A stretch of DNA of 64,000 nt, from contig NC_088954.1 in the NCBI RefSeq assembly GCF_010111755.1, forward strand, positions 603,901-667,900, written 5' to 3'. The position numbers were made by a program, and so were the translations under genes. Shown one piece after another: positions 42,757 to 54,307 of the stretch (the stretch's first letter is position 1; every line of letters begins with the position of its first letter). The notes beneath the pieces were generated by a model. The model had not been told where the DNA came from and searched no databases. It saw only the letters and a program-made list of their open reading frames with translations. Origin of the DNA: Nakaseomyces glabratus (lineage: Eukaryota > Ascomycota > Saccharomycetes > Saccharomycetales > Saccharomycetaceae).

Positions 42757-45712
42757 TTTTACAGGAATTTTATACTTCTTATTTACAGACTCTAATTTGT
42801 TGATAACAGTTTTCTAATCATTGCATTATTCTCAAATATAGTTTAAAGTCTCTTAAGTTTGTTACCATTATTTTTTTCAAAGTATGAGCTGTCTGAAAAT
42901 GTTTGTTTTCTTCATTTTATACAAGAGACATTCTATCGGGACGTATTTATTAGAAGTATAATTTTTCGTTTAAATCTATAGTTAGTATTAAGTGAAACTC
43001 TCGAGATATAAAACTGATCTGAAGGTATTAGTCATATAGGCTTCTTTTCGTCTACATTTCTGTTGATGGTGCTCTACGATCTAAAAATAACCGCTTGAAA
43101 CCGGTTGCAATCAAACTTGAGAAGTTACATTTAGTGAATCTATAGTAATGACACTATCACTCGTCATAGATTGAGACATTATTGCCCAAGTCATCTGCTT
43201 ACCAACCGATCATCAGCCTATTCAAATGATAGACGTACCATAAGGACAATAATCCAATCGTCAGCTTTTTTCTTTTTCATAACTTCTTTGTAGTTTTTCC
43301 GCGTTACCTATCCACTAAAACAGCGTGCGGTAACATGTTGAAGAACGGCTGATATTTGCGAAAGGTTTGATTTAGATCCGGAATCTATTTTGCCCCTCAC
43401 TTTTTTCTCACAACGATCCTAGTGTTATGGGGGTCTAGAGATTCATTTTATCTCTATTATCACTAGGTTCTTCATAGGAATGATCAGTGTAGTCGAGAGA
43501 TTGATCTAAACAACCCCCGCAAAAGCTATTTGTGATTTGCAATTAGCATACTCGTATTTATTATAGAGTTCCACGATAAACTAACATGCATTTATCGGAT
43601 TTGGGCACGACACTAGATGATGGTTATAATTGGTATAGATAGCTTACCCGCTACGTCATTATTTACATAATGTTTGCTGACGCTGAGCATTGAGTAAGGG
43701 AATGGAATATAGTCCCCAAATAATTATATGGTTATCTTGGGTTGTTCAGAGATACGGGTAAAATAATATCACGGAAATCTACATACCAATATAATGAATA
43801 GATTTGGCAGCCTATGATTATATCATTAATTTGCTACAATTTAAACTACTATGCACAATTGTCTTAGTGTACTATTTAACTACATTGTGGCTTTGGTGAT
43901 TAGTATACTCCATTGGTAAAAGCTCTTGGGAATAGTATGGGAAATCCTTCTTCACTTGAAGATCAAAATTACTGATCTATCATGGTGAAGTTAGGAAATC
44001 TACAGCCTATCTGAACTCGGACTAAAGCAGGTTATGGTGTCTTGATCATATCAAATAGTATTGCATGTGTGTATAGTTCCTGCTGAAGGCCCACATCAAC
44101 AAAATTGCGATAGATATCTGGACAGGCAATGTGGTATAATATTTTTTCAGAGATTATCAAGAATGTGAACTTCTGCCCTATAGTCCAAAGAGAGTGATAG
44201 CATAAGCGGGTCAGATATAAGAGGAGATTAAAGTTTTCTATCCAAAGTGCACCACAAAGTGTCATCCTGGAATAGCTGCTATCATTTTTATGTAGAAGTA
44301 TGAAATATCTGTGTAAAGAAATGACCAAAACTCCGCCAGACAACAAACATATGCTCATAAAAATAGATGAAGATGTATAAGCTAGCCTTGATAATAAAGC
44401 AGCAAATATCAGCAATCGCTGATGTTTGGCATGACAAATTACATGCCTACAAAGTGAAATGCACACCGTTCAGAGGTTTCTTGAGATTATGGATGCTCCA
44501 ACAGAAGAGGCCTCCGTTGGCAGTTGTACCCCACTTATTAAAGTTTACTCCAAGTATCATGCTCTGAAGTGATTGAGGCTCACTAGATAGTTAAAAAAAA
44601 ACTGCTGGAGGGTACAGGAGAACCAATGTTACATTTTTTGTTGGAACATTATAATCAAAAGACTCTCATACCTCTGAGAACGGTATTGAGAGAAGAAAAG
44701 TCATCGTCACATATAATACAATCTTCAAGGGTCCTTTCCCTTTCTTGTTGAATCGATATTCGCAGACTGAAAAACCAGTAGCATATCTAATCTAGCACTT
44801 TTCACATCTGATACACCCCCTTCGCAAGGACGAAATTCAAAGAACAATCAAATGATGTTACAAGAAAGAAGGGATTACAACAAAATCCTTCTTCATCTGC
44901 CTCATATTATTTTAGTTTTTCTAATTGTCCCGCACTACTTTCTCGCATGACTCCCCCTTGAGAGACAAACAAGTCCCTCACTCTAAAGAGTTAAGAACAT
45001 CGAAATAAAGAGGGGTCGATTCGGGAGGAAGGTTTGGGACAGAGTTAGGCCAACTAAACATCGTTAGAAGGCAAAGGGAGTGTGGAGTTTGTGCGATGAG
45101 GTTGATATTTCAATGAGACAAGAAAATGTCTGTACCCTTCTCTAATCCGATACTTTTCCCTTTAGTGGCCCCCAACAATGACGAGTTTTCTGTTTTATGA
45201 TGATTCTTGTTACCCCTCTTTATTTTGACCTTTCCCACACCCACATACATACAACGTATTGTTTCTCATTTGTAATGCTAGCCTATTCATAAGTGTGTGT
45301 GTTCGCAGATGAATGCGTTTGGAAAGTGCTAAGCACTTAACTGGCTCTCAGAGAATGAGCAGAGATCGTCCTTTTTAATACTAACACTAACTTTCTAAAT
45401 AGTACTAATTCTGGTTTCAGCTGGAGCACATCCCTGAAAACTAGAATACTTTTGATAAGCTGTATATAAAGAGATGCGTTTAGCGATGAGGCTTTATTTT
45501 TCTTTCCTTGTGTGGTTACTTCGACGTAATATCTTATCTCTCAATTTGCCTATTCTGCTAAAGGAAACAAGGCGCAATCAGCTACTAAAATCATTTGACT
45601 TTGGCGGAACTATTTTTGTGTGCAAAAGTTTCCTGTTGTTCATTTATTTGTACTTTTGTTGCTACTTATTCACTTTAAAATCAGTTGAACTTTTATTAAA
45701 ATATTCGACAAG
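42757..45712. other. Long intergenic NUD1/ALD4
   Basis: Almost 3 kb between two same-strand genes, the longest gene-free interval in the core part of the window. It is AT-rich with a few CCCCT-type stress-element cores (near 43394, 44949, 45213), a Reb1-like TTACCCGC at 43644-43651, and TATATAAAG near 45463-45471, about 240 bp before ALD4. One 144-codon frame on the minus strand is listed separately with low confidence. This may be an extended regulatory region or the site of a lost gene. Confidence 0.5.
44032..44466 (-). CDS. Doubtful hypothetical protein
   Basis: 144 codons, rich in hydrophobic residues and cysteine (for example SSSIFMSICLLSGGVLVISL). It is the longest frame in the NUD1-ALD4 gap. 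I recognise no family and no signal peptide at the start, and codon choice looks random. It could be a chance frame in AT-rich DNA or part of a relic; treat as unlikely. Confidence 0.15.
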   Translation of the reverse strand: MCISLCRHVICHAKHQRLLIFAALLSRLAYTSSSIFMSICLLSGGVLVISLHRYFILLHKNDSSYSRMTLCGALWIENFNLLLYLTRLCYHSLWTIGQKFTFLIISEKILYHIACPDIYRNFVDVGLQQELYTHAILFDMIKTP

Positions 45713-47287
45713 ATGTTTAGATCAACTACGTCAAATGTCTTGACGAGGGCTCTGAGAACCAGAAATGCTGGTGTCTCTTCTGTAATGGTCCTCAGAGCTT
45801 ACTCTCATTTGCCTCTACATGTTCCAATTAAGTTGCCTAATGGCTTGGAGTATGAGCAACCAACTGGTTTGTTCATTAACAATCAGTTTGTCCCTTCAAA
45901 GCAACACAAGACTTTTGAAGTGATCAACCCAAGCACAGAAGAAGAAATTTGTCACATCTACGAAGGTAGAGAAGATGATGTTGAATCTGCTGTTCAAGCT
46001 GCTGACACGGCTTTCAAAAATGGTAGTTGGACTGACATAGACCCATTTGAGAGAGGTCAAGCTTTATACAAGTTAGCAGAGTTAATTGAGAAGGACAAGG
46101 AAATCGTTGCATCCATTGAATCCTTAGACAACGGTAAAGCCATCAACTCTGCTAGAGGCGATGTCCAGCTAGTTATCAACTACTTGAAGTCATCTGCAGG
46201 TGTCGCTGATAAGATTGATGGCAGACTAGTCAATACTGGTTCCAACTACTTCAACTATGTCAAGAAGGAGCCATTGGGTGTCTGTGGTCAAATTATCCCA
46301 TGGAACTTCCCACTTTTGATGTGGGCTTGGAAGATCGCACCGGCTTTGGTTACTGGTAACACAGTTGTATTGAAAACAGCTGAATCCACCCCATTGTCCG
46401 CTTTATATGTTTCAAAATACATCCCTAAAGCTGGTATCCCACCTGGTGTAATTAACATCGTTTCTGGTTTTGGTAAGATCGTTGGTGAAGCCTTGACTAC
46501 TCATCCAAAGATTAAAAAAATTGCTTTCACTGGTTCCACTGCTACTGGTAAGCACATCTATTCTTCTGCTGCTCAAACATTAAAGAAGGTAACTTTAGAA
46601 TTAGGAGGTAAGTCTCCTAATATTGTCTTCGCCGATGCTGATTTAAAGAAGGCTGTTCAAAACATTATATTGGGTATATACTACAACTCAGGTGAAGTTT
46701 GTTGTGCAGGTTCAAGAGTTTATGTAGAGGAATCTATCTACGATGAGTTTGCTCAAGAGTTCAAGACAGCATCCGAAGCGCTAAAAGTTGGTAACCCATT
46801 TGATGAATCTACATTCCAAGGTGCTCAAACTTCTCAAATGCAACTAGATAAGATCTTGAGTTATGTGGAAATTGGTAAGAAGGAAGGGGCAACCTTGATT
46901 ACTGGTGGTGAAAGAATCGGTGAAAAGGGTTACTTCATTAAACCAACTATTTTTGGTGATGTTACTGAAGATATGAGAATTGTTAAAGAAGAAATTTTTG
47001 GTCCCGTTGTTACTGTTACAAAGTTCAAAGATTTGGATCATGTTGTTCAAATGGCTAACGACTCCGAATATGGTTTGGCTGCAGGAATTCACACAACCAA
47101 CATAAACAGTGCCGTTAAGGTTGCTGATAGATTAAAGGCTGGTACAGTGTGGGTTAACACATATAACGATTTCCACCAAAATATTCCATTTGGTGGTTTC
47201 AATGCTTCTGGTTTGGGTCGTGAAATGTCCAAGGAGGCATTGGACGGATATCTACAAGCAAAGGCTGTCCGTGTTAAACTGGATTAA
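45713..47287 (+). CDS. ALD4: Mitochondrial aldehyde dehydrogenase
   Basis: NAD(P)+-dependent oxidation of acetaldehyde to acetate in the mitochondrion, a step of ethanol use and acetate supply. The 524 residues begin with a typical presequence ([20 protein letters not shown]). Active-site residues are E296 in [11 protein letters not shown] and C330 in GEVCCAGSR; the cofactor-binding [11 protein letters not shown] and the C-terminal NPFGG-like [15 protein letters not shown] are present. By synteny with NUD1 it corresponds to ALD4 (YOR374W); the related mitochondrial ALD5 cannot be excluded from sequence alone. Codons are biased toward preferred ones. It is the last clearly conserved core gene before the subtelomere. 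Confidence 0.93.
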   Translation: MFRSTTSNVLTRALRTRNAGVSSVMVLRAYSHLPLHVPIKLPNGLEYEQPTGLFINNQFVPSKQHKTFEVINPSTEEEICHIYEGREDDVESAVQAADTAFKNGSWTDIDPFERGQALYKLAELIEKDKEIVASIESLDNGKAINSARGDVQLVINYLKSSAGVADKIDGRLVNTGSNYFNYVKKEPLGVCGQIIPWNFPLLMWAWKIAPALVTGNTVVLKTAESTPLSALYVSKYIPKAGIPPGVINIVSGFGKIVGEALTTHPKIKKIAFTGSTATGKHIYSSAAQTLKKVTLELGGKSPNIVFADADLKKAVQNIILGIYYNSGEVCCAGSRVYVEESIYDEFAQEFKTASEALKVGNPFDESTFQGAQTSQMQLDKILSYVEIGKKEGATLITGGERIGEKGYFIKPTIFGDVTEDMRIVKEEIFGPVVTVTKFKDLDHVVQMANDSEYGLAAGIHTTNINSAVKVADRLKAGTVWVNTYNDFHQNIPFGGFNASGLGREMSKEALDGYLQAKAVRVKLD

Positions 47288-47811
47288 TGTGCTAAACTTT
47301 AAGGCCATTAAAGTTGTCAGCTTTGTCAATCTATGTCTAACTGAGATGAGTCTCAATCATTTCTGTACTATTATGGTTGGAACTTCATTCCAATGGAGGT
47401 TTAACTAATAGAGGAAAAAAGTCGTCGGTGTGTGCATATTAGGAGAGCATCGAGGTGAGTAGTGATACATCCCATGTTGCGATGGGATGTATCATTTGCC
47501 TAAATAGATATCCTATTATTATGCAAATAGCAATAATATATTCTTCAAATTGAGATAATGATTTTACTTCAACTATAAATATATCATTCATATATATTCT
47601 TAAAAGTATATTCAACATAAGTGCTTTATTTATTCTCCTCTTTATATGAAGTATCAAGGTTGTTCATGCTTCACTTCAAGATGAAAGAATAAAAAAGGTT
47701 ATGGGTACTACTATATGAGGAGGATATGAGATTTACTTATGTATTACTTTTTTGTTTGACTAAGAATATATAATTTGTAATGTATGTTACGTAATTAGAT
47801 ATAACCTTTCT
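47288..47811. other. Intergenic ALD4 / unknown gene, with hairpin
   Basis: About 520 bp of AT-rich convergent 3' sequence. Its only notable structure is the perfect inverted repeat listed separately. Confidence 0.5.
47463..47494. repeat. Perfect 13-bp inverted repeat, 6-base loop
   Basis: TGATACATCCCAT at 47463-47475 and its exact reverse complement ATGGGATGTATCA at 47482-47494 are separated by GTTGCG. It lies about 175 bp after the ALD4 stop, so it may fall in the 3' UTR or mark the transcript end. Confidence 0.8.
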
Positions 47812-48957
47812 CTAATCCAGATGTAAATCGCTATTACACAAAGCTAGCTCTGGTTGACAAAAGAGTTTGTGTTCGGACTTACCATTTATGTCAAAAAGGA
47901 ACGCGTTTGTATCAAGAAGAAAATCATCTTGGAAATTATTCTCTATTATCTCAGGAAGCTTAATTTTCCAATTGTCATCGATAATGTTTGCAAACATTTT
48001 AGGAATAAATAATTCGAGAGTTGTAAAACGCTTGTGAAAAGGCATTGCCAAGAAAAAACGCTTGTTGGAATTTGCCGAATCAGGTCGTTCACTATAAACC
48101 AGGATAGGTTCATCTTTTTTCTTTGCTATCAAAAACATCATTTGATCAATGTAATTTTTACCCCAATAGGACAAAGTCATAGGCTTGATTATATTCGGAA
48201 ATGCTATGAAAACATCTGATATTAATGTATTAAGTTCTTCAGATCTACTAGGGTCTAAGTTTCGTAATTTCAAAATGCATTCATTAACATCGTTCTCCAA
48301 GTTAATTTGGTTGCCATCATCTCTCCAAAAGCAAAGTTCTGATAGGTTAAATTCTCGATAAAGCAATTCTAGTCTACTCTTAAAATTCTCTGGTAAGCCA
48401 ACATCTGTATGTGTTATAATTCTACCATGTAACTCGTTCCAACCCTCATCAAACAATCGTCCAATTACTATGTCATGTCTAAAATCATTTGGTTGTTCAT
48501 TCCGTCTATATATACTCAGTACGGAATATAGAATATAGCATTGCCTTTTAGAAAGCCATCGAACAGAAATGTGATTTACATTATAATCAATGCTTTCTAA
48601 GTCGATTGATTCAAAAAATATTCTCATTTCTAAATCTAAATCCACATCATAATGCAATACATTATTTATTAATTCTCTTATATTGGGCTGGTTCACTTTA
48701 TCTTTCAAAAATTCAATACCCATGTCCCTCTGTGCTAGAGTTCCTATTGAGAATATATCACTTTTGCTCTTCGCTGTAGTCTCACACAGATCAAATGCAG
48801 ACACATTTGAACCCAAAACTGGATATATAGTCAAAAGTATCAAGGATAATAAGAATATCTTGCTTATGTTGACTCTAGAATTTGACGAGGTCACAGAACG
48901 ATTTATTGCATATGCCAACTGTCGAATTAAGTAACCAGTCAAAGCATGGCTTTTCAT
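47812..48957 (-). CDS. Subtelomeric predicted membrane or secreted protein, unknown
   Basis: 381 residues that I do not recognise. A hydrophobic segment at about residues 32-49 (IFLLSLILLTIYPVLGS) is preceded by a basic stretch, suggesting a signal anchor, or a cleaved signal if translation starts at a later methionine. The remainder is soluble-looking, with few cysteines (CETTAK, KRQCYILYS, LCFWRDDG, VNECIL, FCQPELALCNS) and no GPI-type C-terminus. It is the only intact gene between ALD4 and the adhesin, transcribed toward ALD4. An unbroken 381-codon frame in AT-rich DNA makes a real gene likely. The S. cerevisiae neighbour of ALD4 (GDH1) is not here. Confidence 0.7.
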   Translation of the reverse strand: MKSHALTGYLIRQLAYAINRSVTSSNSRVNISKIFLLSLILLTIYPVLGSNVSAFDLCETTAKSKSDIFSIGTLAQRDMGIEFLKDKVNQPNIRELINNVLHYDVDLDLEMRIFFESIDLESIDYNVNHISVRWLSKRQCYILYSVLSIYRRNEQPNDFRHDIVIGRLFDEGWNELHGRIITHTDVGLPENFKSRLELLYREFNLSELCFWRDDGNQINLENDVNECILKLRNLDPSRSEELNTLISDVFIAFPNIIKPMTLSYWGKNYIDQMMFLIAKKKDEPILVYSERPDSANSNKRFFLAMPFHKRFTTLELFIPKMFANIIDDNWKIKLPEIIENNFQDDFLLDTNAFLFDINGKSEHKLFCQPELALCNSDLHLD

Positions 48958-51291
48958 GATACATAGGATTTGGGATATCGATCAAGCATCAATTGTCAAA
49001 TGTGTTCATACAGCTAACTCACTATAAATGGTAGTTTTCATATAGCGTTTTCTTTTAGTAAGCAGTCGATGCATGTACACAGCGATGATTTTATATAACA
49101 CGATTGAGCGAGAAAAAGTTTAACAAGAAACAATTTTCTTGAATGGCAAGTTAATACGGCTTTCAGATAAAGTAGAGAAAAAGCTAAAAAAAAATCAATG
49201 AGCTGAATAAAATCCTATTTGAAGACATAGTTTTATATGACTTCGAATATATAAGCTAACTTTGGTACAATAATTTCTATACCAACTATCTTTGAATGTT
49301 TATCTTGAAAATTTTTTAAAATGCTGTGTAGTTGGAAATAAATTTTGATATCTTCTCTCTAGTTATCTTGTAGCATCAATACCAAAACATTAACTTCAGG
49401 TTCTTATTTAAACACCATCATCAATTTATAATGATTTGGTGCCAGTCACAACTATTACCTGTGGAATATAAAAAATTTTGGTAACCCAAGGTATATTTTA
49501 CAAAATTCAACATTGTTGTTACTTGCATTGAAACATTTTACTCCAATATGACCATAATTTAAGCCTACCCAAGTACAACGTAAGCTGTCTGTACAAGATA
49601 TGATAAAGCACTGGAATTCTATCCTAGAATACATAATTTTAAACTCTACGTATAGCGCAGTTATTGAACATAAAAGTTGCATTACCATTACAGTGAACTG
49701 ATAAAATGCCCATGCCTGAGACACATAAAGTTTAGCGTACTGAAAAAAACACAATAATCCACATTAGGAAAATCTATAATTCAACTGGAGACAAACGTTT
49801 CCCAAATATGCATTTCTCACTTCAACCGCAAATATTCATATATCGGTTAATCTACATGTATAAAAATATTCACAGATTTTGGTTTTTGCCTCTATGGAAC
49901 ACCTTTGCTTTTATTTCATTTCTAATGCGTAGAATTCCTGTATTGTCCTATGAAACTCTATACAATTTCAGCAAACAAATAAATATTGTGGTCTTGTCAT
50001 AATAATTAGCAATATTAATATTGACACATTATCATTTTGTTTAATCTATTGGACTAATTAATAATAACAGCCTGAGGGTATTCATCAAGAACAGTTTAGC
50101 TTTGACATCAATAACATCGGAAATAATCTCCTCAGATAACTATCACCACTAATATGCTATTATATCATGCTACCGAATACCTTAATAAATTAATACTGTT
50201 TGATCCCTCGTGGTGACAAAATACTGTTGTCTTTATCAAAATTATGTTCTTCCCATAAGCCCACAACCTGAGTTAGCAGTTATCATGAAAAATCATGATC
50301 ATATATTCTACTACAATAATTGTTGAATTGGTGCAAGAGATTTTTTCAAGTTCTCAAAAAAAAAAAACCTTCCTAAAGAGAAGAAAAGTACCTGCAATAG
50401 CAATAGCATAACATTGCACATGATATTAAATATTTTATGAAGGGAATCTTCTTAAAATATAGACGAGCAACAAAATTTTCAGAAGTTTGAGCCAATAAAC
50501 CTCAATACTAACCAAATGTCTAATGGATCGAATAATACACATACAATATCCCAGTAAAATATAAATACCGATCCTATTATAATGTCAAATATTGAAATAC
50601 CAATAATATGGAAATTTTAAGTGACTGCCAGCTAATCAGAAACACAAAAAAACTGTGCTAATAACAACGAGTTTGTTAGGCAATTATAAATCCTGGCTAA
50701 TATTCACCATCAATAACAAACCAAATTGCACACATTGACTTCATGAGCATCCAATTGAAAAATTTTCAACATTATTGTATACTTGAAAGTATACGCTAAA
50801 CTGACAAACAAAGAGAACATCTATGACTAATTCCGCAAATCCGATACCATTATTCAATTGCTTTTCAACTGGGAGTTCTAATCCTTAAATCATGTCCTAA
50901 ACACCACTATTTAATTCAGATAACACCTTCTATGAATGACACCTGTGTAGCCAACTACACCTATCAGTTGAAACAGTCACAGCGGAACTCTTGGTGTTGT
51001 TTGTACATTGTTGTATCAAGTAAGGACTCGGGCGATGGTGGTTTATCCTTTAATGATACTACACAACCATAACTCAAACCAATCTTAAACTGAATGTATC
51101 AATTGGTCTCCATAAGCTTTCATTCTAGATGTAGTCAATAGAAGAGAGCTCTCTAACGAGAGTGGAATCCTCCTTTTTAGCTCTAAACATGTGCGTTCTA
51201 GAAACAATTTGAGGCAGGGTAATTTCATACCCACAATTGGATAATTTTAATCAGATGATCCACGTATCTTATTATATATCTTTTTTTTTGC
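48958..51291. other. Gene-poor subtelomeric DNA
   Basis: About 2.3 kb of very AT-rich sequence. The longest frames (99 codons at 49455-49754 minus, 64 codons at 49808-50002 plus) have no domain or codon bias and appear to be chance. No tRNA, LTR or tandem repeat is evident. The 3' part leads into the wall-protein relic. Confidence 0.5.
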
Positions 51292-51544
51292 GTAACCATA
51301 ACTGCTGCCAATGCTGGCTCTAAGGGTGATACTCCAGCTGCAGACGCTGGATTAGCTGTTGTAGCTAAGGACTTCACAAGCAACTCAGTTGCTGTGCAGC
51401 AACAATACAGTGTAAGGAGCACAAGCTATTGCTTCTACCGCACCAACAGTACATCAAATAAACAAGATTACTGCTTTATCCATGAAACAATTTAAGTTTA
51501 GTGTTAATACAATTGTGACCATTTTGATGTTAACTATTTTTTGA
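51292..51544 (+). pseudogene. Relic of the 3' end of a GPI-anchored cell-wall protein gene
   Basis: In one frame from 51292 the sequence reads VTITAANAGSKGDTPAADAG, continuing in an Ala/Ser/Val-rich style like wall-protein stalks, to about 51412. Around 51412-51425 the coding shifts by one base. The new frame (from 51416) reads GAQAIASTAPTVHQ and then FKFSVNTIVTILMLTIF, stopping at 51542-51544. That ending, a small-residue stretch followed by a hydrophobic tail right before the stop, is the form of a GPI-attachment signal. No upstream domain or start remains. The frame is broken, so this is a dead fragment, probably of an adhesin like the intact one downstream. Confidence 0.55.
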
Positions 51545-52526
51545 ACTAAATATTCTTCTACTCTCAAAATAAATATGTAAAATATAGATTAATTTATAAC
51601 AATTCCTCCATGTTTAGCGTATGCAAGTAACAGATATTATATGCTTATACTACTAACATCTTTCTCATTGTTGTTTGTATTTCAGTGTCAACACTAATGT
51701 TAGTTATGTGTTCACAGCCATCTTTTTCAGTAAGCATTTGAAAAGAATAATTAAAATTTATGTAAACCAAAATACCATTGGTCTTGCTCCTGTTGACATA
51801 TCTACAGAATATTGGTTTTGTACTGAAAAAACTGTACTATTTTACTTTCGCAGTATTAGTGTTATTAAAAACAATTATATTTAAAATTCATCTGTCAATG
51901 TCACGACTGTCACCTCATATAATTGCTGTTTTAGTTTAGTTAAATCATTATTATATGATAATATGTACTCTGAAGTAGTACATCCTCTATGAGTATCGCC
52001 ATTAAGGCACAAACTATTTGCCGAAGTGTTTCTTTTTTGTTTAGAACCTCTAATATTCCTTAGGATAGTTGTCTGAAATATTTATACAATAAATGGCGTA
52101 GTTTCGTTTACATTCGGAAGATATGGCAAATTAGATGTCAATAAATAAAACTATGTTAGTGTGCAAATTGGTGTAAGATTGAATCTTGATTATCTTATTA
52201 AAGGAGTTTCGATTGAGCAATACAGAGTATATTATAAAAGTTCTGAAAAATAAAACAAAATCCAAAACTATAAAATTTTCCGGCTGATGTCAATTTCGAT
52301 ACTTCATCTGTGTTTTATTCTTCCAATTGAATAGCAATCCGTCAAAAATTCACGAGGATACACATACATGAACAGTGTGTGAACTTATAATGTTGTATCT
52401 TCAAGCGCGTAGAAGCGTCAATTGCAACTAAAAGGTATTGTGTAACTGCAAGATTCTGACCGGTACATACCTTAGTAAGTGCGACGTTGTCTACTTTTCT
52501 CAAAAGTCCTTCAAATCGATAAATAA
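51545..52526. other. AT-rich subtelomeric DNA
   Basis: About 1 kb with no supported gene. The short frame at 51675-51884 lacks features. Near 52450-52526 another frame has coding-like content leading into the decayed frame that follows. Confidence 0.45.
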
Positions 52527-53036
52527 TTGTTTCTTGAAGTCCGCAAAGAGGACGATGGCGACAAATATTTTGAACTGCTCAACAACCTTGATTGGGTTAT
52601 TAACAAGTTACTTGTAGTTGAGGATTATGTAAGCAAGTATTCTTCTCCATATTGGAGGATATTTGAGAAATACTACCTATTCTACTGTGTTGAGTTTCAC
52701 ATTGTAGTCAACGAGTTAGTCGATGGTGAAGCAGAAACAATCATTACATTAGATACTATAGATCTTGAAAAAACATTCCAGAACACTTTGGTCAAGGACT
52801 GTGGCTTTAAATGGAAAGAAACGTAGACAGTTATTGACCCACAGAAGAGAATATTATTTAAAGGTTATCTGAATTTAGTTGTAAACAAAAAAACAACACG
52901 GTTTGGAAAATTACAAAATATGGAGTTCATAAGTTCAAAGATCGTTCTATTCTTCCACAAGCAAATGGCAAGAACTTATTACTATTATAAGGTACAAAGA
53001 ACTGCTCTCGAATGTTCAGTTAGCAAGTTAAGGTAG
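52527..53036 (+). pseudogene. Decayed open frame of unknown origin
   Basis: A single reading frame runs from 52527 to a TAG at 53034-53036 (169 codons) with only one internal stop, TAG at 52824-52826. It is preceded directly by an in-frame TAA and has no ATG start. The adjacent upstream frame (about 52424-52520) is also open and cysteine-bearing, suggesting a frameshift near 52540. The residues (for example ELLNNLDWVINKLLVVEDYV and DLEKTFQNTLVKDCGFKW) look protein-like, but I cannot name a family. It is probably a disabled subtelomeric gene; chance is not excluded. Confidence 0.35.
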
Positions 53037-53856
53037 CTGCCTATTCAAGTCAGACAAAGATTCTACTTGTGTTCTTTAGACGTTTTCTGAACTTACTGAA
53101 AATAGACTAAGCAATTGGATATCTGTTATAGACGAATAGGTGAGAAGACTTATGGTATATATTGAAATGCAATGAACCTTAAGGCCTTGATCCTAATGCT
53201 GTCTCCTGAAAACAAAGTTCCAGGTGGCATACCTGACTATGTTATTGTTCTCGCCAATGACAAAAACTGTTCCAACTTTCGGGCAGCCTTATAGGACAAT
53301 TATGAAAGCCGAATTACGTCGGCCATCTGATCTTCTGATCAATAAAGTGATCCACATTATCAACAAAAGCCAAAAAAAACCTCGAATAAAACGGAAGCCC
53401 ATTGTTTCCAAATGAAATGCAGATAATGGTTTGAATCATATGTGTCAGGATTTTCCAGAGCTTGATTTTCCGATCATGATTTTCCACTCACAAGATTATT
53501 TGGAACTCTAAGGCTCTTATATTTGCGGTAGCCTATTATGTGGGTGCACAAGAGATAGTGGAATTTCTTGTTTTACGAAGGTGCTGGACGAAAGGTTCTT
53601 ATTTCAACAATTTACATAAGATTTTCTTTCCACTTTCTGTGGAGTAGTTGGGAATTTCCGTGATTACCTTGTGTAAAATCGCATTAAAAAGAAATAATGG
53701 AAGAAGTCTTCTAAGGGATGAAAGTACTGACCAACTAGCTGGGGTGCATGGCCTTAGAACAAAAACTAGTCAAGTGTTGTTCATAGAAACCTTGGCGATC
53801 GCAAAGTGATAGCCAACGTTTATTTAACAAGATAGTTGGATAGTTGTCAATGTTTC

Positions 53857-53894
53857 AGGTAAATCCCAAAGGATACCCCCTTTGGGATTTACCT
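53857..53894. repeat. Perfect 16-bp inverted repeat, 6-base loop
   Basis: AGGTAAATCCCAAAGG at 53857-53872 is exactly complementary to CCTTTGGGATTTACCT at 53879-53894, with loop ATACCC. No gene end lies next to it. Confidence 0.85.
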
Positions 53895-54221
53895 CGCTAT
53901 ATTCAAATGCCCTTGCGGGATATCTTTCCCCGACATCTCGAATGAGCAGTAGATTGAACTTCTATGACCAGATTGTGAAGAGTATGACTGTTGCCCCTTG
54001 ACTTTCCGGGCACCCGTGACCCATTTTAAAGCGCAGGCGCAAGTGTTTCTACTGAAGCCTTCGGTAAGATCCTCAAGGATCCCTCACACTGTTTCCGGAA
54101 TTCGCTTAAATGGGAATATCACGCCATTTCGGATCATTTGCTCAATTAGGCAATACTTACTCTGATGCCAATAAATCACCCGCACCCATAGTTCCCGGTC
54201 GACGGGAGATTGGCGATATGA

Positions 54222-54307
54222 GGAAAAGTGGGCCCATTTTCCCAATCGGGAAATTGGGTGGCTGGGAAAATGCGGAAAAGTGGGCCCATTTTCCCAATCG
54301 GGAAATT
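54222..54307. repeat. 34-bp direct repeat, two copies 52 bp apart
   Basis: An identical 34-bp sequence, beginning GGAAAAGTGGGCCC and ending CAATCGGGAAATT, occurs at 54222-54255 and 54274-54307. Inside it, TTTCCC-AATC-GGGAAA is itself a hairpin. A third, partial GGGAAA element lies between them. Confidence 0.8.
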
